Assembly (NCBI GenBank): GCA_034638255.1
Contig: JAWPGT010000006.1
Span: 744,001 to 808,000, forward strand
Length of the DNA stretch: 64,000 nt
Source: Coprinus comatus
Lineage: Eukaryota; Basidiomycota; Agaricomycetes; Agaricales; Agaricaceae
Reading direction: 5' to 3'
A program made the position numbers and the translations under genes. The notes below the pieces were generated by a model that was not told where the DNA came from, did not search any database, and was given only the letters and a program-made list of their open reading frames with translations. Shown here piece after piece: positions 25,130 to 36,709 of this stretch (its first letter is position 1; every line of letters begins with the position of its first letter).

Positions 25130-27264
25130 CTATGATAATGAACAAATAAGATCGATACCCTTCCGTGAACGTGGCTGAATGGAGCATTTGAAAGGTAGGG
25201 GTTGCCTGTAAAAAAAGTTTTAAACGAAGGGCGAGAGTAAGTAGATCCGGGATAAAACACATACCTTGCAATTCCAGTTGTAAATTCGCAAGTAGGTTCA
25301 ATGACATTACCAGTATTATCTTTTGGTACTAGCCGCAACAAGGAACATCGTGGATTCAACGATATGGCGCCCTTGACATGCACTATATGTTTGCCATAAT
25401 TATATCCTATACCTGAAGGGGCCTCTGGCGGATGAACGTACCTTCGTCCAAAGCCAAACAAGTCGTAAGAATCTCTATCCGGAACATGTAATCTTCCATC
25501 CTTAAGCTTAAGGAATCGCTCCGGTTTAACTTTTTCTGGGTCTGGAAACTCCCTCGGATCGTCACAGAGAGCCCTATATAATCATTGTATCATGCCATTT
25601 ATTTCATATAAAATCTAACCTACCAGACGTTAGGCACCACAACCGAATCTTTCGGGATATAATACCCGTTACATTCATCATCTTAGGTAACAGAATGAAA
25701 TATTCCGAGAGGGAAGACGGTCTGCCACCTAAAATGAGATAAACTTAATCAGATCGAAATAAAGAACGTATTTTTATACACTCACCTCAAAACTTCTCTC
25801 AAAAGGACACCAAGGTATGGTAAGGAATCGATATCATCATGTTCAGGTAATGGACCATCCAACACTCTATCAAGTTCTTCTTGTGCCTTCTTGTAAACCT
25901 CGGGGAAACAGACAGTTACGAGGAAGAATGTGGAAACGGCGCACACTGTCGTATCAGCACCAGCTGAATAAAACATAATACAAAAATAAAGATGATCAAA
26001 AATGTATACGTGATGTAATAAATTAAAAGTTAGACATACCGATAAATATTTAAGCGGCAATATCTTTGACAAGCTTCTGTTCTCTGACAAATGACCTCCT
26101 TCAGCGTCCTGTCGACAACATACGACAAAGCTATCCATGGCGGTGCCATTAGCCTAATAAATACACACCTAGTGCGATATCGATATCATGATATTAATGA
26201 ATTACTTGCAATGTAAAATAAACCAAACGAAATGTTACTCACAATTACCTTAAAACTAGCTTCATAAGGTTTATTTAAAAACCCATGCATTTCACCTTGC
26301 AAGTCCTTGACTTTGGCCTTCCAACCTGTTCCGGGAAAACTTTCAGGGACGTGATGAAGGAAGTAAAATGTATTTGCAAGGAAGGTTCCAGGTTGTAGAT
26401 TTATACTTAGATTGTGGATGGTTTCTACAAGTAAGACGTAGGGATCTTCTGTGGAATTGACTTTGATACCATAACCCATAATAATGGATATAGCACCAAT
26501 CATACTAAAACAATAAAGATATGCATGAACCCTAACGCTTGACAAGAAAAAATGAACATACTATTTGATATGTTTAAGAAAATTATCAGGATCATCCTAG
26601 TAGCAAAAGATTCAAGAAATTATGCAATTGTTCTGTTTCACGAAAGCGGTGGAGTAAAGTATCAGAAGGACGGAAATATTTCTGAAAAGACGGCATCTCT
26701 CTTTCCATAGATCATTGTATGGCATCAATACCATAAGCCAATTCCATCCAACCCTACCACAAACATATTAGTTACAACTTAACCTATAATAAACAAAGAG
26801 AGTCATTGCTTTCTTACAAGTCATTGCTCGCCCTGGGTATAATTCTGATGTGCGAAAGGTTGCAAATCAGCCATCATAAATTTGCCAGCACAAGTAGTGA
26901 CGAAAAAAAAATTACCTGCTAGAGTATATGGACGACTTTTCTCCAATAACTCACTAACTACTTTTTGCGATTGTAGGACAACAATTGACATCCCGATTGC
27001 CTCTGCATACAGTGCATCTGACTCTAACAAAATATTAACATTAACAACTCACAATCCTTGTCAATTTTTAGTGAAACGTACGATAAGTTTGTTCCCATTT
27101 GTTGAAAGTCAACTATTGTCGGTCTAATGGCAAATCGAAATATTTCCAAGAAGAAGTCGTTTAGGACCAGGAGGTAAAGGTAGCCGGTCGGTTTTTCCGG
27201 TTTGCAGCCAATACATTGCAACACCAGGAACACCAAGGATAGGGTAATTAATGTCGCAAGCCAT
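25130..27264 (-). pseudogene. Cytochrome P450 pseudogene
   Basis: All parts of a P450 can be found in order on the minus strand, but in changing frames. The ATG at 27264 starts a hydrophobic anchor, then LPLPPGPKR and a shift before the GN-FDLPLDRQ stretch, where a TAG replaces an expected Trp codon. Later comes MPYNDLWKER then a one-base deletion in an A run before KYFRPSDTLLHRF; the VKDIAA-IFI segment has TAA in place of a sense codon just before AGADTTV. HSVT is followed by TAA just before the DDECNGYYIPKDS block; and after FGFGRR the haem segment CQGRHIVESTMFLVAA is kept but about ten codons beyond it are deleted with a shift. It ends LICSLS at 25130. At least three stops and three frameshifts make this a clear pseudogene. 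It is closest to the intact P450 at 6332-8506, to judge by shared intron positions and motifs. Confidence 0.88.
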
Positions 27265-28069
27265 AGTTAATCTCTGGTTATGTTAAAGACAAGAGAAGGA
27301 ATACAAAAGCGAATATATATATATACTTCCTTCAGTGGCCCTTTAGGGCTTGACATACGAAAGATCCCACAACACTGTTGAAACGTTGACGTCCGGAAAA
27401 TCTTTGCTATTTGGGTTTGGCTTTCTATTGGGGTTCTATCAGAATCAAGAAATCGATGTATAACGATAACTTGAAGCGAATTTGACGGAAGTGTTTTAAA
27501 GCTTCCCCTGCGTGGACGTCCACGGTCCGTGTCAGGAATGAGAACTATGTCAAGATGTTGCAAGTAGGTTGTAAGGCACTTTCTTCTATATTGTGATGTG
27601 TCAGTACACGTCAGTGATTAGTAAGAGGGAGATTTTTTGACATGGCAAAAATGTATATTAGTAAGGTAGGCGCCCTACATCTTGTGTTTGGGCATTTTTG
27701 TGGTGGTATATAATAGGTTCTACAATAAATTTTGCGTATGGACTGGGATGACACCTCATTAAATGACGCCTTCCTAATTAGGACATCGTACTTTGCAAGC
27801 TCACTGTACTATTTTGAAACCGTGAATTTTAAAAATAATTTGTTACATGATGTAAAATTGTAGAAAGGCAACTGTGGTTTTCAATTGTGGTCCTATAGGT
27901 TGTAGGAGGCTCGAGAGCACAATTTGAAACCCAGCCAAACTGTCACACTTGCATCACGCTTGTGTCATGTGATGGGATGGAATCTTATTGGGACCTACCT
28001 TACATAGATTTATAACAATCAACGTTCACCAGTTTTGACCAAGTTTTGACTACACTTCCGCTTCAAATA
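27265..28069. other. Intergenic, about 800 bp
   Basis: AT-rich DNA between the P450 pseudogene's 5' end and the 3' end of the dehydratase. A minus-strand ORF at 27267-27563 has no recognisable motif. No repeats or RNA genes seen. Confidence 0.4.
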
Positions 28070-29767
28070 TTACCATTCCTGAACAGACCCATCTTCACCT
28101 CTCCAAACTGGATTTCTCCAAGCCGGGAACCGTTCAACATAAGCACTTGATAACCTTCTTACCAACTGTTCATTAATTTCAATACCAAGTCCTGGACCTG
28201 ATAATAATAATAATAATAATATTAGAACAGAAATGGAACCTGAAGTTGTTTTTTTAATAACGCTAACCTTTTAAGATAGTAACATAACCATTTTCGACGT
28301 TGAATACTTCAGGGTTGATAAGGAAAGTGTGTAGATCCGCTCCACAATCATCTTGGCCATTATTATAGTGAATCTGAAAATTAGTAAAGAGGGGTTGTTG
28401 ATTTAGTATGTTTCGCGGGGTGGATGTTGTTCTATTTTCTTACCTCCCAGCTCATCTCTTGTATAGCGACTGTGTAGTCGAAGTCAATATTACTTCTGGT
28501 CTAATACAATAATATAATATGAATTAGACACTCACAGTTAGGAATACAAGTTGCAACTTGCATACAAGCAGCAAGAGCAATAGGACCAAGTGGACAATGT
28601 GGTGCAATAGCAACATCATAAGTTTCTGCTAACGCCGCGATCTTGAATAATTCGCTTATTCCACCACAATGAGATACCTGGAAGGTGTTATGGGATGTAG
28701 CAAGTCGGTGAATCAATTAACCAATAAACTCAGGCTTAATAGTAAGAAGAAAAATACTTACATCAGGTTGAGCGATATCAATGATCCGTTTCTCGAAAAA
28801 AGGTCGGAATTCTGTACGTGAATAAAGTCTTTCACCAAGAGCTATAGGTGTTGATACCAAGCCCTTTATATCTGCGATTTCATTTGGCTGACTCGATAGT
28901 AATGGTTCTACAAAACAAAAAATATAACCAATATTGCAATCTTTCGGAAATACAATAAATACCTTCGATGAACAACGGCTGATGTGGTTCAAGTAATTTA
29001 GCAAGTTGCTTAGCCATACTCTTATGAAGTCTACCATGAAAATCCACTCCAACATCCAACCCAACAGCTCGAACATCTTTTATACGTTGTACGACATCAT
29101 CAAGTTTCTGTGGTGAATCCAACCAATCAACTGCATCTACAGTACATATATTTATCAACAACAAAATAACATAGCAACATCACATGAATACTCACCAGTT
29201 CCATTCATCTTAACAGCCAAAAACCCTTGATCTTTACGACGTTGAGCAGCTCTAACCACATCAGAAGGATTATCACCCCCAATCCATCCATACACCTTAA
29301 TCTTATCTCTAACTTGACCACCTAACAACTGCCATACCGGAACACCTAACCTTTTTCCTTTAATATCCCACAAAGCAATATTAAGTCCCGATAGAGCACT
29401 CTATTAATATTGAGAGCGGAAAAAATGTTCATTTCACTTGGGCGTTCATAAAAAAAGGTCGACATACCATGAGAACAGGGCCACCCCGATAAAATCGAGC
29501 TCGATAAGCAACTTGCCAAATATCTTCAATGTTATTCGAGTCCCAGCCGAGAAATTTTTCGCAGGTCATGGTATGCCCCTTCCACGGCCTCCGTGTGACC
29601 TTCTAGTGTTCCTTCTCCCCAACCTAGGAAGCCATCTGAAGTCGAAACTCGCACAAACAGCCAACGAGGGGGTACACGGAATATCTGTCAGAATATATGA
29701 TATACTTTCAGTCTTTCGAGTAACTGATAAAGGGTGATCATACCTCCAAGGTTGTAATGCGAGTCAT
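28070..29767 (-). CDS. Enolase-superfamily sugar-acid dehydratase (D-galactonate dehydratase-like), with a 2-nt deletion
   Basis: Members abstract a proton next to a carboxylate and lose water, giving 2-keto-3-deoxy sugar acids. The ATG at 29767 (MTRITTLE) is followed by an intron and [28 protein letters not shown], then [19 protein letters not shown] and [19 protein letters not shown]. Visible active-site parts: KMNGTG at the end of strand 2, metal ligands in [14 protein letters not shown] and ALGERLYSR, a catalytic His in SHCGGISE, and [13 protein letters not shown]; the end is GEDGSVQEW. The exon carrying [14 protein letters not shown] shifts frame before [15 protein letters not shown] (about 29565-29573); adding two bases in the AG/A run would restore the family sequence. 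So it is a fresh pseudogene or an assembly error. Substrate is inferred from motifs only. A (ATA)n run at about 28201-28220 lies in an intron. Confidence 0.8.
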
Positions 29768-30132
29768 TGATAAGAAGAAATAATATAGCGGGCTTCTCAT
29801 CTCCTTGAATTCATATATGCACTAATAGGAGTCACGGCCCGAAGCGGTCCATACCATATGTTCAGTAGATCATTTGTCTCTTTGCTATTTTATGTGGTTG
29901 TTGTATTAACCTAAGCATGTCTTCCTCCTCCTGTGTTGTGAAATGGGCTCTGTTCCTGCCGTTTTTGGATAATCTGATGCTTAGGTATCTTATCTACTCC
30001 CAAACATTTACTGTGCTTTATTTGTGCTGCTCCATTGCAGAAGGTGCTTCATTCGCCAAAAATAAAAAACATCATGTACAAGGACAAAGGTATGTATGTA
30101 CGGTATTCTCCTAAACACGGCCCGGGACTAAT
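29768..30132. other. Intergenic, about 365 bp
   Basis: Space between the dehydratase start and the catalase stop, so it holds the dehydratase promoter and catalase 3' UTR. A plus-strand ORF at 29917-30114 has no supporting signal. Nothing else seen. Confidence 0.4.
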
Positions 30133-31991
30133 TCAATTCTTATAGACAGGAACGCTGGGAACTACTCCAATCAACTTGTGGCTATCCAAAGCCGGTTGCA
30201 GTTTTTTGTCTTTACCTCGAACAGCTGATTTGATGGAAGCTTCCTTGACTGCAGTCCAGGAGACACGTTTCTTCTCCGGAAGTAGGTCCCACACCCCTTT
30301 GGCGTAACCCTCATCAATGCACAATAATTGGCCAAGGTACCTCTCCACAATGATGGGATAGTCGACTAACTTCAAAACACCAGCCGTGTTCATGTGTAAC
30401 GCTTTCCTATCGCGATCACTCATCACGCGAATATAGAGATTCCTGGCCTGCTCGTAGTCTTTGTCTGCTCTGCCTTCACTCCAGAAATGACTCTGCCGGG
30501 AAACAACATTGTCCGAAACAGCGTAAGGAGTTTCAGTGGCATCGCGGTCGTATTTATCCGTAAAGCTGTTTGGTGCATAGTGAGGGTTGGCTCCTGTGTT
30601 GCCGTCGGTCCGCATATTGCCTGCGTAGTTAGGAGTAGCAAAAGACTTGGTCATGAAAGGGCAGTTGACAGGAATCTGATGGATATTGGTGGAACCAAGA
30701 CGATGATACTGGGCGTCGCGGTAGAAAAACATGCGGAATTGAAGAAGTGGGTCCGGAGATTCTTCAATGCCTGGAATCATCGATCCTGGAGAGAATGCCG
30801 CTTGCTCGACGTCTCGATGGTAATCGTCGGGGTTCTTGTTCAAAACAAGGCGACCAACCTCAATCATCTGAAAATGATGTTAGACGGTGTAAAGCTTAAC
30901 ATGGAAAGGAAACTCACGGGGAATTTATCCCTAGGCCATACTTTCGTCACATCGAAAGGATCAAAGCCAAGTTTGTCAGGGTCCGCATTGTCGGGGGTCA
31001 TGATCTGAACCTTCATTGTCCAGGAAGGATGTTGCCCATTTTCAATAGCGTCCCAAAGGTCTCTCTTGGAATAGTCGGGGTCTTCGCCGCTCATCTGAAC
31101 GGCTTCGGGCCAAGTAAAGTCGTTACGGCCAGCTTCATGGATATAGTGATACTTTACATAGACAAATTGGCCAGCTTGGTTAACCCAACGGAAGGTATGA
31201 GCACCGTATCCATGCATGTTGCGCCAGCCACGGGGAGTGCCGTGATCAGAAAAGAACATAAGGCCAGCATGGTTGGACTCGGGAACGTTGGCGAGGAAGT
31301 CAAAAAGACTATTGTAATCAAGCATAAAATTCTTTGGATTCCGTTGCTGGGAACGAATCACATCAGGCCCCTGCAGAGGATCCCGACAAAAGAAGATAGG
31401 CTATATGCAGCGCGTCAGAAATTGAATCCTTCACACGTATATGCGCAAGAAAACTTGCCCAGTTCAACCCTACGACATCGTAGTTTCCGTCCTCAGTATA
31501 ATGTTTAATTGCGAACCCGCGTGGATTGCGACCGGAATCGGGGAACTCGCGACCAAAAGTGACGGTGGAGAAGCGCACAAAGATTGGTGTGCGTTTGTGT
31601 GCTGCACTGTAAGGAGCTGCCTTGGTGAACCTCGACATGTCATTGGTGCATTCAAAGTATCCGAAGGCCCCAGAACCACATGGGTGTACCATACCTGATA
31701 GATCGATATGTCAGTCATGTTCGAGGCGCGTGTAGCCAACTCACGTTCAAGGGTCTTTGACCTGTTGAAGGTTTGCTGTTTCTGCAAGAGGAATACATCG
31801 CTCACAAGAGGCAGACCACCGACAGTCTTGGAGTGGGCGGGGTCTGGCCAGGCGATGCCTTCGTTGTTGGTGAAGTAGGGAGCGACATCCTGGGGTGCTC
31901 CACCAGCCTGAACACCGGCGATTTTGGCAGCCAAGCGCATGGGACCTTCCTCGAGGCCCAAGGTAGTTGTGGTTGGTTTGAGAGTAGACAT
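30133..31991 (-). CDS. Catalase, small-subunit (clade 3-like)
   Basis: Haem enzyme that splits hydrogen peroxide to water and oxygen. Four exons on the minus strand run from MSTLKPTTTTLGLEEGP at 31991 to VPSVPVYKN at 30133, about 510 residues, the small-subunit length. Catalytic His is in MVHPCGSGAFGYF just after the first intron, the distal Asn follows in DVVGLNWPIFF, and the proximal haem ligand Tyr in RMFFYRDAQYHRLG. The N-terminus has no signal peptide, suiting a cytosolic or peroxisomal enzyme; the last residues YKN are not a standard PTS1. No C-terminal flavodoxin-like domain is present, which excludes the large-subunit type. A TATA element lies 33-39 bp before the ATG. Confidence 0.95.
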
Positions 31992-32023
31992 TGTTGGCTA
32001 TAACCTACGACGAGCAAACCAAC

Positions 32024-32030
32024 TTATATA
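32024..32030 (-). promoter_or_regulatory. Possible TATA box of the catalase gene
   Basis: On the minus strand this reads TATATAA, 33-39 bp before the catalase ATG at 31991. That is close, so the 5' UTR would be very short; the exact role is inferred. Confidence 0.4.
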
Positions 32031-32248
32031 TGTTCTCGGTGAGACATTGGCGACTGAGATGACGGGTGAGATGACATAGTTCATGGCGTCATAATCTAAG
32101 TGAGTGCAAAAGGAAGTATCGAGTGCTCGGAGCGTACAAAACAACTGCTTGTCACCTTCGACCACGCGCAGAGAGGGGATGGGTAGGAGCCTGTGAATGT
32201 TCATTAATCAAGAGACATACAAATACAAAAACTGTAACACGTTGTATA

Positions 32249-32800
32249 TCAAAGGTCAAGGTAATCACGTCCTGTGGACCATGCAGATCCTCCGGTGCCG
32301 CCTCCGCCATATGGGTCGTCGAGCGCGTTGGTGACTCCCCCGACAGTGCCCTCGACATCTTTGTACGAGAACTCACGTTTGAACTTGGTTTCCAATGAAG
32401 ATAAGGTTCCGATGAGTTTCGTACACGCCTCATCCAACAATGCCTGAGGAGTCTTGGTGCCATCAGTCTGGATCTTGATGAGGAAGTAGGGGTGGAGTGG
32501 GTGGGGCACTTTGTATCCAGCAAAGAGGATTTGGGGCATGGACAGCAATTGACTAAGCAGACACCATGAACACCGAGTCTAAACACACTAGCCAGCCAAC
32601 TTACGCTCGAAGCATATTCCCTAGGGTGTGATCCTGCTTCACAATTTTGATAGTTGCAGCATTGGGTATCTTAGTATCCTCAGTAACTTCTACACTGAAC
32701 TAGTATTGATAAAGCACATTCTTATAGCATTAGAGAATATAACGCACGGCTTCTCGCCATCCTCAAGGACATATAATTCATAACGATTAGGGGCATTCAT
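32249..32800 (-). CDS. RPB11: RNA polymerase II subunit RPB11
   Basis: Core Pol II subunit that pairs with Rpb3 in an alpha-like heterodimer. Three exons: MNAPNRYELYVLEDGEKP..., then VEVTEDTKIPNAATIKIVKQ with DHTLGNMLRA (the dimerisation motif), then QLLSMPQILFAGYKVPHPLHPYFLI and the helix LLDEACTKLIGTLSSLETKF. The core ends as expected near residue 120, but this protein adds a glycine-rich tail (PYGGGGTGGSAWSTG) ending DYLDL at 32249. The ATG at 32800 matches the family's MNAP start. Essential, single copy, and intact. Confidence 0.93.
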
Positions 32801-33490
32801 GGCGAGAGATCGTAAACAACTGTGAACGAACACAATAAGTTAACTTGAAACTTATAATTACCGAACAAAGGATCAAGGTCTGGCATCTATCGTCGTGTTG
32901 TACTGACAGATTCAAGTCTTTAAGGATGATCTGTTTACTCACCAATACTACACTAACTCCTTCGTTTGTAATGATTCCCGAAACTGTATAAGCACGAGTC
33001 AGCATGCAGTAGTAGAGTAGGAGAGCAGATGGGATCAGAAAAAGTGTGAGATCATGGTGTCATTGACAATAAATAATAATGTACCATCATGAGAAAGTAG
33101 TAAGAAAGTGATACTCACCAAGTTCGCGATGGAATGGATACGAAGTGGAACAAAAGGGAACAACACTGTTGCTTGCGGAAATTTTATTTAGTAACCCGTA
33201 TTTGTAGTTATTTACAAAATGATGCTAATCTGGGAGATTGGTCAAGGTAGTGTCACTGTCCGCCCACCAAACCGTCAACTCTCCTCAAGGTCAGTCTCTA
33301 TGCCCCTATTCCGTCTCAACATGCCGTCCGTTGGAATCCCAGGGAACAGAGGATCCGTTTGATACGAGATTGAGGCTAAATGCTGGATTTTGAAGTTGGA
33401 TGGATGATAATGCCTCTGGATGATGGCCCAACGGTGCATGGATAGGAAATCTAGAAGTAGTACTAACAACTTTGTCGTCATATAGACACT
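32801..33490. other. Intergenic, divergent RPB11 / ribosomal protein promoter region
   Basis: About 690 bp between two start codons facing apart. Spliced 5' UTR exons are possible (several AG and GT-containing sites) but not provable. No conserved ORF or RNA gene is visible. Confidence 0.4.
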
Positions 33491-34094
33491 ATGCCGACAC
33501 GGTTCTCGAACACACGCAAGCATCGCGGCCACGTTTCGGCCGGTCACGGACGTGTTGGCAAGCACAGAAAACATCCAGGAGGTCGTGGTCTCGCCGGTGG
33601 TCAGCACCACCATCGGTGCGTTAAACATATTCCTGCTAGAAGGCTTTGACTGAATTCCTTCTCGAATAGTACCAATTTCGATAAGTACCATCCTGGTTAC
33701 TTCGGAAAGGTTGGTATGCGCTACTTCCACCTTACCCGTAACCAGTACTGGCGCCCCATCATTAACGTCGACAAGCTCTGGACTCTTGTGCCTGAGGCTG
33801 AAAAGCAGGGTCTTACTGAGACCTCTGAGATTGTCCCCGTTATCGACACACTGCAACACGGATACGCCAAGGTGCTCGGCAATGGCCAGTAAGTAATCCT
33901 ATTCTCTATTGGAAGGACCTAGATCTAAGCCGTATGGATGTAGGCTCCCAAAGCTCCCCTTCATTGTGAAGGCCCGCTTTGTGTCCGAAAAAGCTGAGTG
34001 CGTATATCCACATTTTATTGATTTTGGGAAATATTGACGGAAGTGCAGACGCAAGATCAAGGAGGCCGGTGGTGTCGTGCAATTGGTCGCTTAA
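33491..34094 (+). CDS. RPL28: 60S ribosomal protein uL15 (L28/L27a)
   Basis: Large-subunit protein near the peptidyl transferase region. From the ATG at 33491 it reads [20 protein letters not shown], then [21 protein letters not shown], an extremely conserved basic stretch. After three introns (about 33615, 33891, 33997) follow [36 protein letters not shown] and [13 protein letters not shown], ending at 34094. About 148 residues, the eukaryotic norm. The start lies only a few bases after an upstream TATAG. No anomaly. Confidence 0.96.
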
Positions 34095-34396
34095 GCGTAC
34101 TTTTTTTTTTACATCTGTATATTGTGATTTGCTACACGAGCTGTCTGGGGATGTTGAAAGAATGTGTGATAAAATGGCTGATTAAGACACTTGATGGCAC
34201 GCGCGGGTCTGGTCTCACAGTGCCAGTTTGCTCTTCAACCACCACCATCACCACCGTCTATGAGTCTTGCCTCCTGGTGTATGTCGTCGTTATCTCCACT
34301 AATGAGCAGTGCTATACATTGACAGTCGCCGTTGTCTCTGCAGACGCTCGGCATCCAAACTGGGCAGCCAGACTTCATACACCTCACCCCGCTGCC

Positions 34397-36435
34397 ATGG
34401 CACAGAACAGACAGACAGCGAACGGTGCTTCTGGCCTAAACACAGAGACAACCACCTCCAATAAGGACAAGAACACCTCTGACCAGCTTTTTGGCCCCAA
34501 CATTGGTCCCTGTCCCACGGGTCCTCCCTGGACAACAGGGGTTTCCAAAAAGTTGATCTCGGATGACCTTACTCCTGAAATCCTGAGTACCTGGATTGAA
34601 AAGAGCAAGCAGGTGCGCATTTCTTGTATCACTGATACACCCACCCCTTCTAATATCTACTAGCCATCACAACCCACCACTACGTTGCAGGCACTGGTCA
34701 ACCTCAAACGTCCCACTCTGCGGTTGTCACCTTTAAGTTCAGTTCCCGAGGACTTACAGTCACCATTGGACCCACAACAACAACATCTCCATGCATTGGA
34801 ATTTGAATACGACTGCGATGCACCTAAATGCGGCCTCTATGTCCATGTCGTACTTGATAAATCTCATTCAGAAGCTACTGCGGTCCCTTCGGCAAATCAA
34901 CAACTAGCTCAAATATTGGTTTTCGAAACCGTTACTCCTGGAGGTTTTAACAAGAAGCTTACCCTTGAAGACGGTGCTGTATTGGAATTAGGTCGATATG
35001 ATCATGATTACCAACTTGCCACTTCTTCCGAACCTTCTTCTCAACAAGAGAAATCCAACTCGAATTCAACCACAGATGTCACTACACCCCCTATCAGTAG
35101 CAACAATGAAACCACCCGCCAAACTCGTCGTCGATTCACTCAACATTTCCATTTCCGAAAACGTTCACACAATCGTAGTATCGCAGGACCTGCTTTAGCT
35201 GTTGTTGATGCTGATGTTAATAGCCAACAAGATTCTGCTAAAAAGGATAATAAACATAATGAAGAGAATGAAGGTGTTCGAATTATTATCAGACTTGTTG
35301 CCCTTGATGAACAAGGAACCGAACTTTCTTCACCAAATGAACAAAATGTCTTTTTACACATTATGCGACTTGGTAATCGACCTTCTGGAGTGGAGGATAA
35401 TAGACCTTGGGTAGTTAAAGTTGTTAAACGGGAAGCCACTGTAAGTTATCTCTCCTTGTTTCATAAATATAACCAACTTTACCAACACGCTTTGAAATAT
35501 AGATTGGACCACACACATTTCAATTACAAGAAATCTACGGTTTAACATCATCTTCAATCCCCCAAACGACCTCTCCACATACTTATCCACCAGTAACCAC
35601 AACAGCATCATCAGGAATAACAACAGCAACAGCAGCCATCGCAGCAACAACCATTGATGATGATGATATTTCATCTGAATGTTTATTGTGTCTATCATCA
35701 CCACGTGAAGTAACATTACTTCCATGTCGACATTTAGTCGCATGTAAAGAATGTGCTCAAAATATGGTTGAATTCGGTGCTGGTGGTAATATCACTCAAT
35801 CTGTTGATCCTGAACCTCCAGCTGCTAGTCCTACTACAAATACAGATACAAATGTAGGAGACAATGCGAATGGTGATGGTGATGGTGATGGTGGTGGTAG
35901 TCCTCAACTTGGAACTTCTGATGGTGATAATAATGGTCACGGTGATAGTGGTGGTGGTGGTGGTGGTGGTGGTGGTAATAATTTGACTCAACCTCCACTT
36001 ATACCTATCACTACAAGAAGGAAAAGAAAGGCAAAAGGTTGGTTTTGTCCTGTATGTCGTCAACGTGAGTACTATTTTTTTTCTTTTTCTTTACGACACA
36101 TTTATTTACTTATCATTTACACAGCATACACTTCGATGTTACGTATCACTACCTCAGCACCACCTATAATCGATAAAGAAAAAGAGGGAATCTCAAATCC
36201 AACCGAAGGTACTAGTAATGGTAAAGCCAGTACTCGACAACAATCAGGAACTCGGGTAACTTCGGATACATCCTCGGAGACGGGTAGTGAAGCACGTACC
36301 GGCACTCCTGGTAGTTTGTTCACTCGACCAGCATTTTTGAGATTTGGAAGTTCTAGTGGTGGAGGAGCATCATCATTACCACGTCCACCAGTTGATGTTG
36401 AAAGTCAAGCTGGTTTGGGTAGACCTGGTGCTTGA
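34397..36435 (+). CDS. Mahogunin (MGRN1/RNF157)-type RING E3 ligase with a long loop inside the RING
   Basis: E3 ubiquitin ligases of this family carry a beta-rich MGRN domain then a C3HC4 RING. The ATG at 34397 (MAQNRQTANG) leads to a first exon ending TWIEKSKQ, then ALVNLKRPTLRLSP, FEYDCDAPKCGLYVHV, FETVTPGGFNKKLTLEDG, and across an intron IGPHTFQLQEIYGL, the MGRN core. The RING starts CLLC then LLPCRHLVACKEC. Its last cysteine pair (FCPVCRQPYTSMLRI) comes only after about 97 residues rich in Asp, Gly and Asn (GDGDGDGGG, a nine-Gly run), far more than the usual spacing. A second disordered part (about 60 residues, after VVKR/ NETTRQTRRR) splits the MGRN domain. The fourth exon is a Ser-rich tail. 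All eight zinc ligands are kept. Four exons, stop at 36435. Confidence 0.9.
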
Positions 36436-36709
36436 ATGAAATACAAATCCTGATGTACTTTTATCTTCGTAATCGGTTACCTTGACTGACTGTTGATATG
36501 ATTAGTATTAGTTTTATTTGTGTTGTTGTATGTAGATTTGTACCGTTTTTTTTTTTCCTGTCGTTTATGATCTTTTCTGTTGTGCAGGACTCGTACGTAT
36601 GTAATAATTTATGTTGTAACGATTACAACTTTGTTGTTCGAAATTGCGAAAAATACATTTAAAGATACAATAGTTAATAATACAATATACATACAACTCC
36701 AGACCAAGT

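Noticed and set aside
30487..31508. Plus-strand ORFs opposite the catalase gene
   Set aside because: Shadows of the catalase coding strand.
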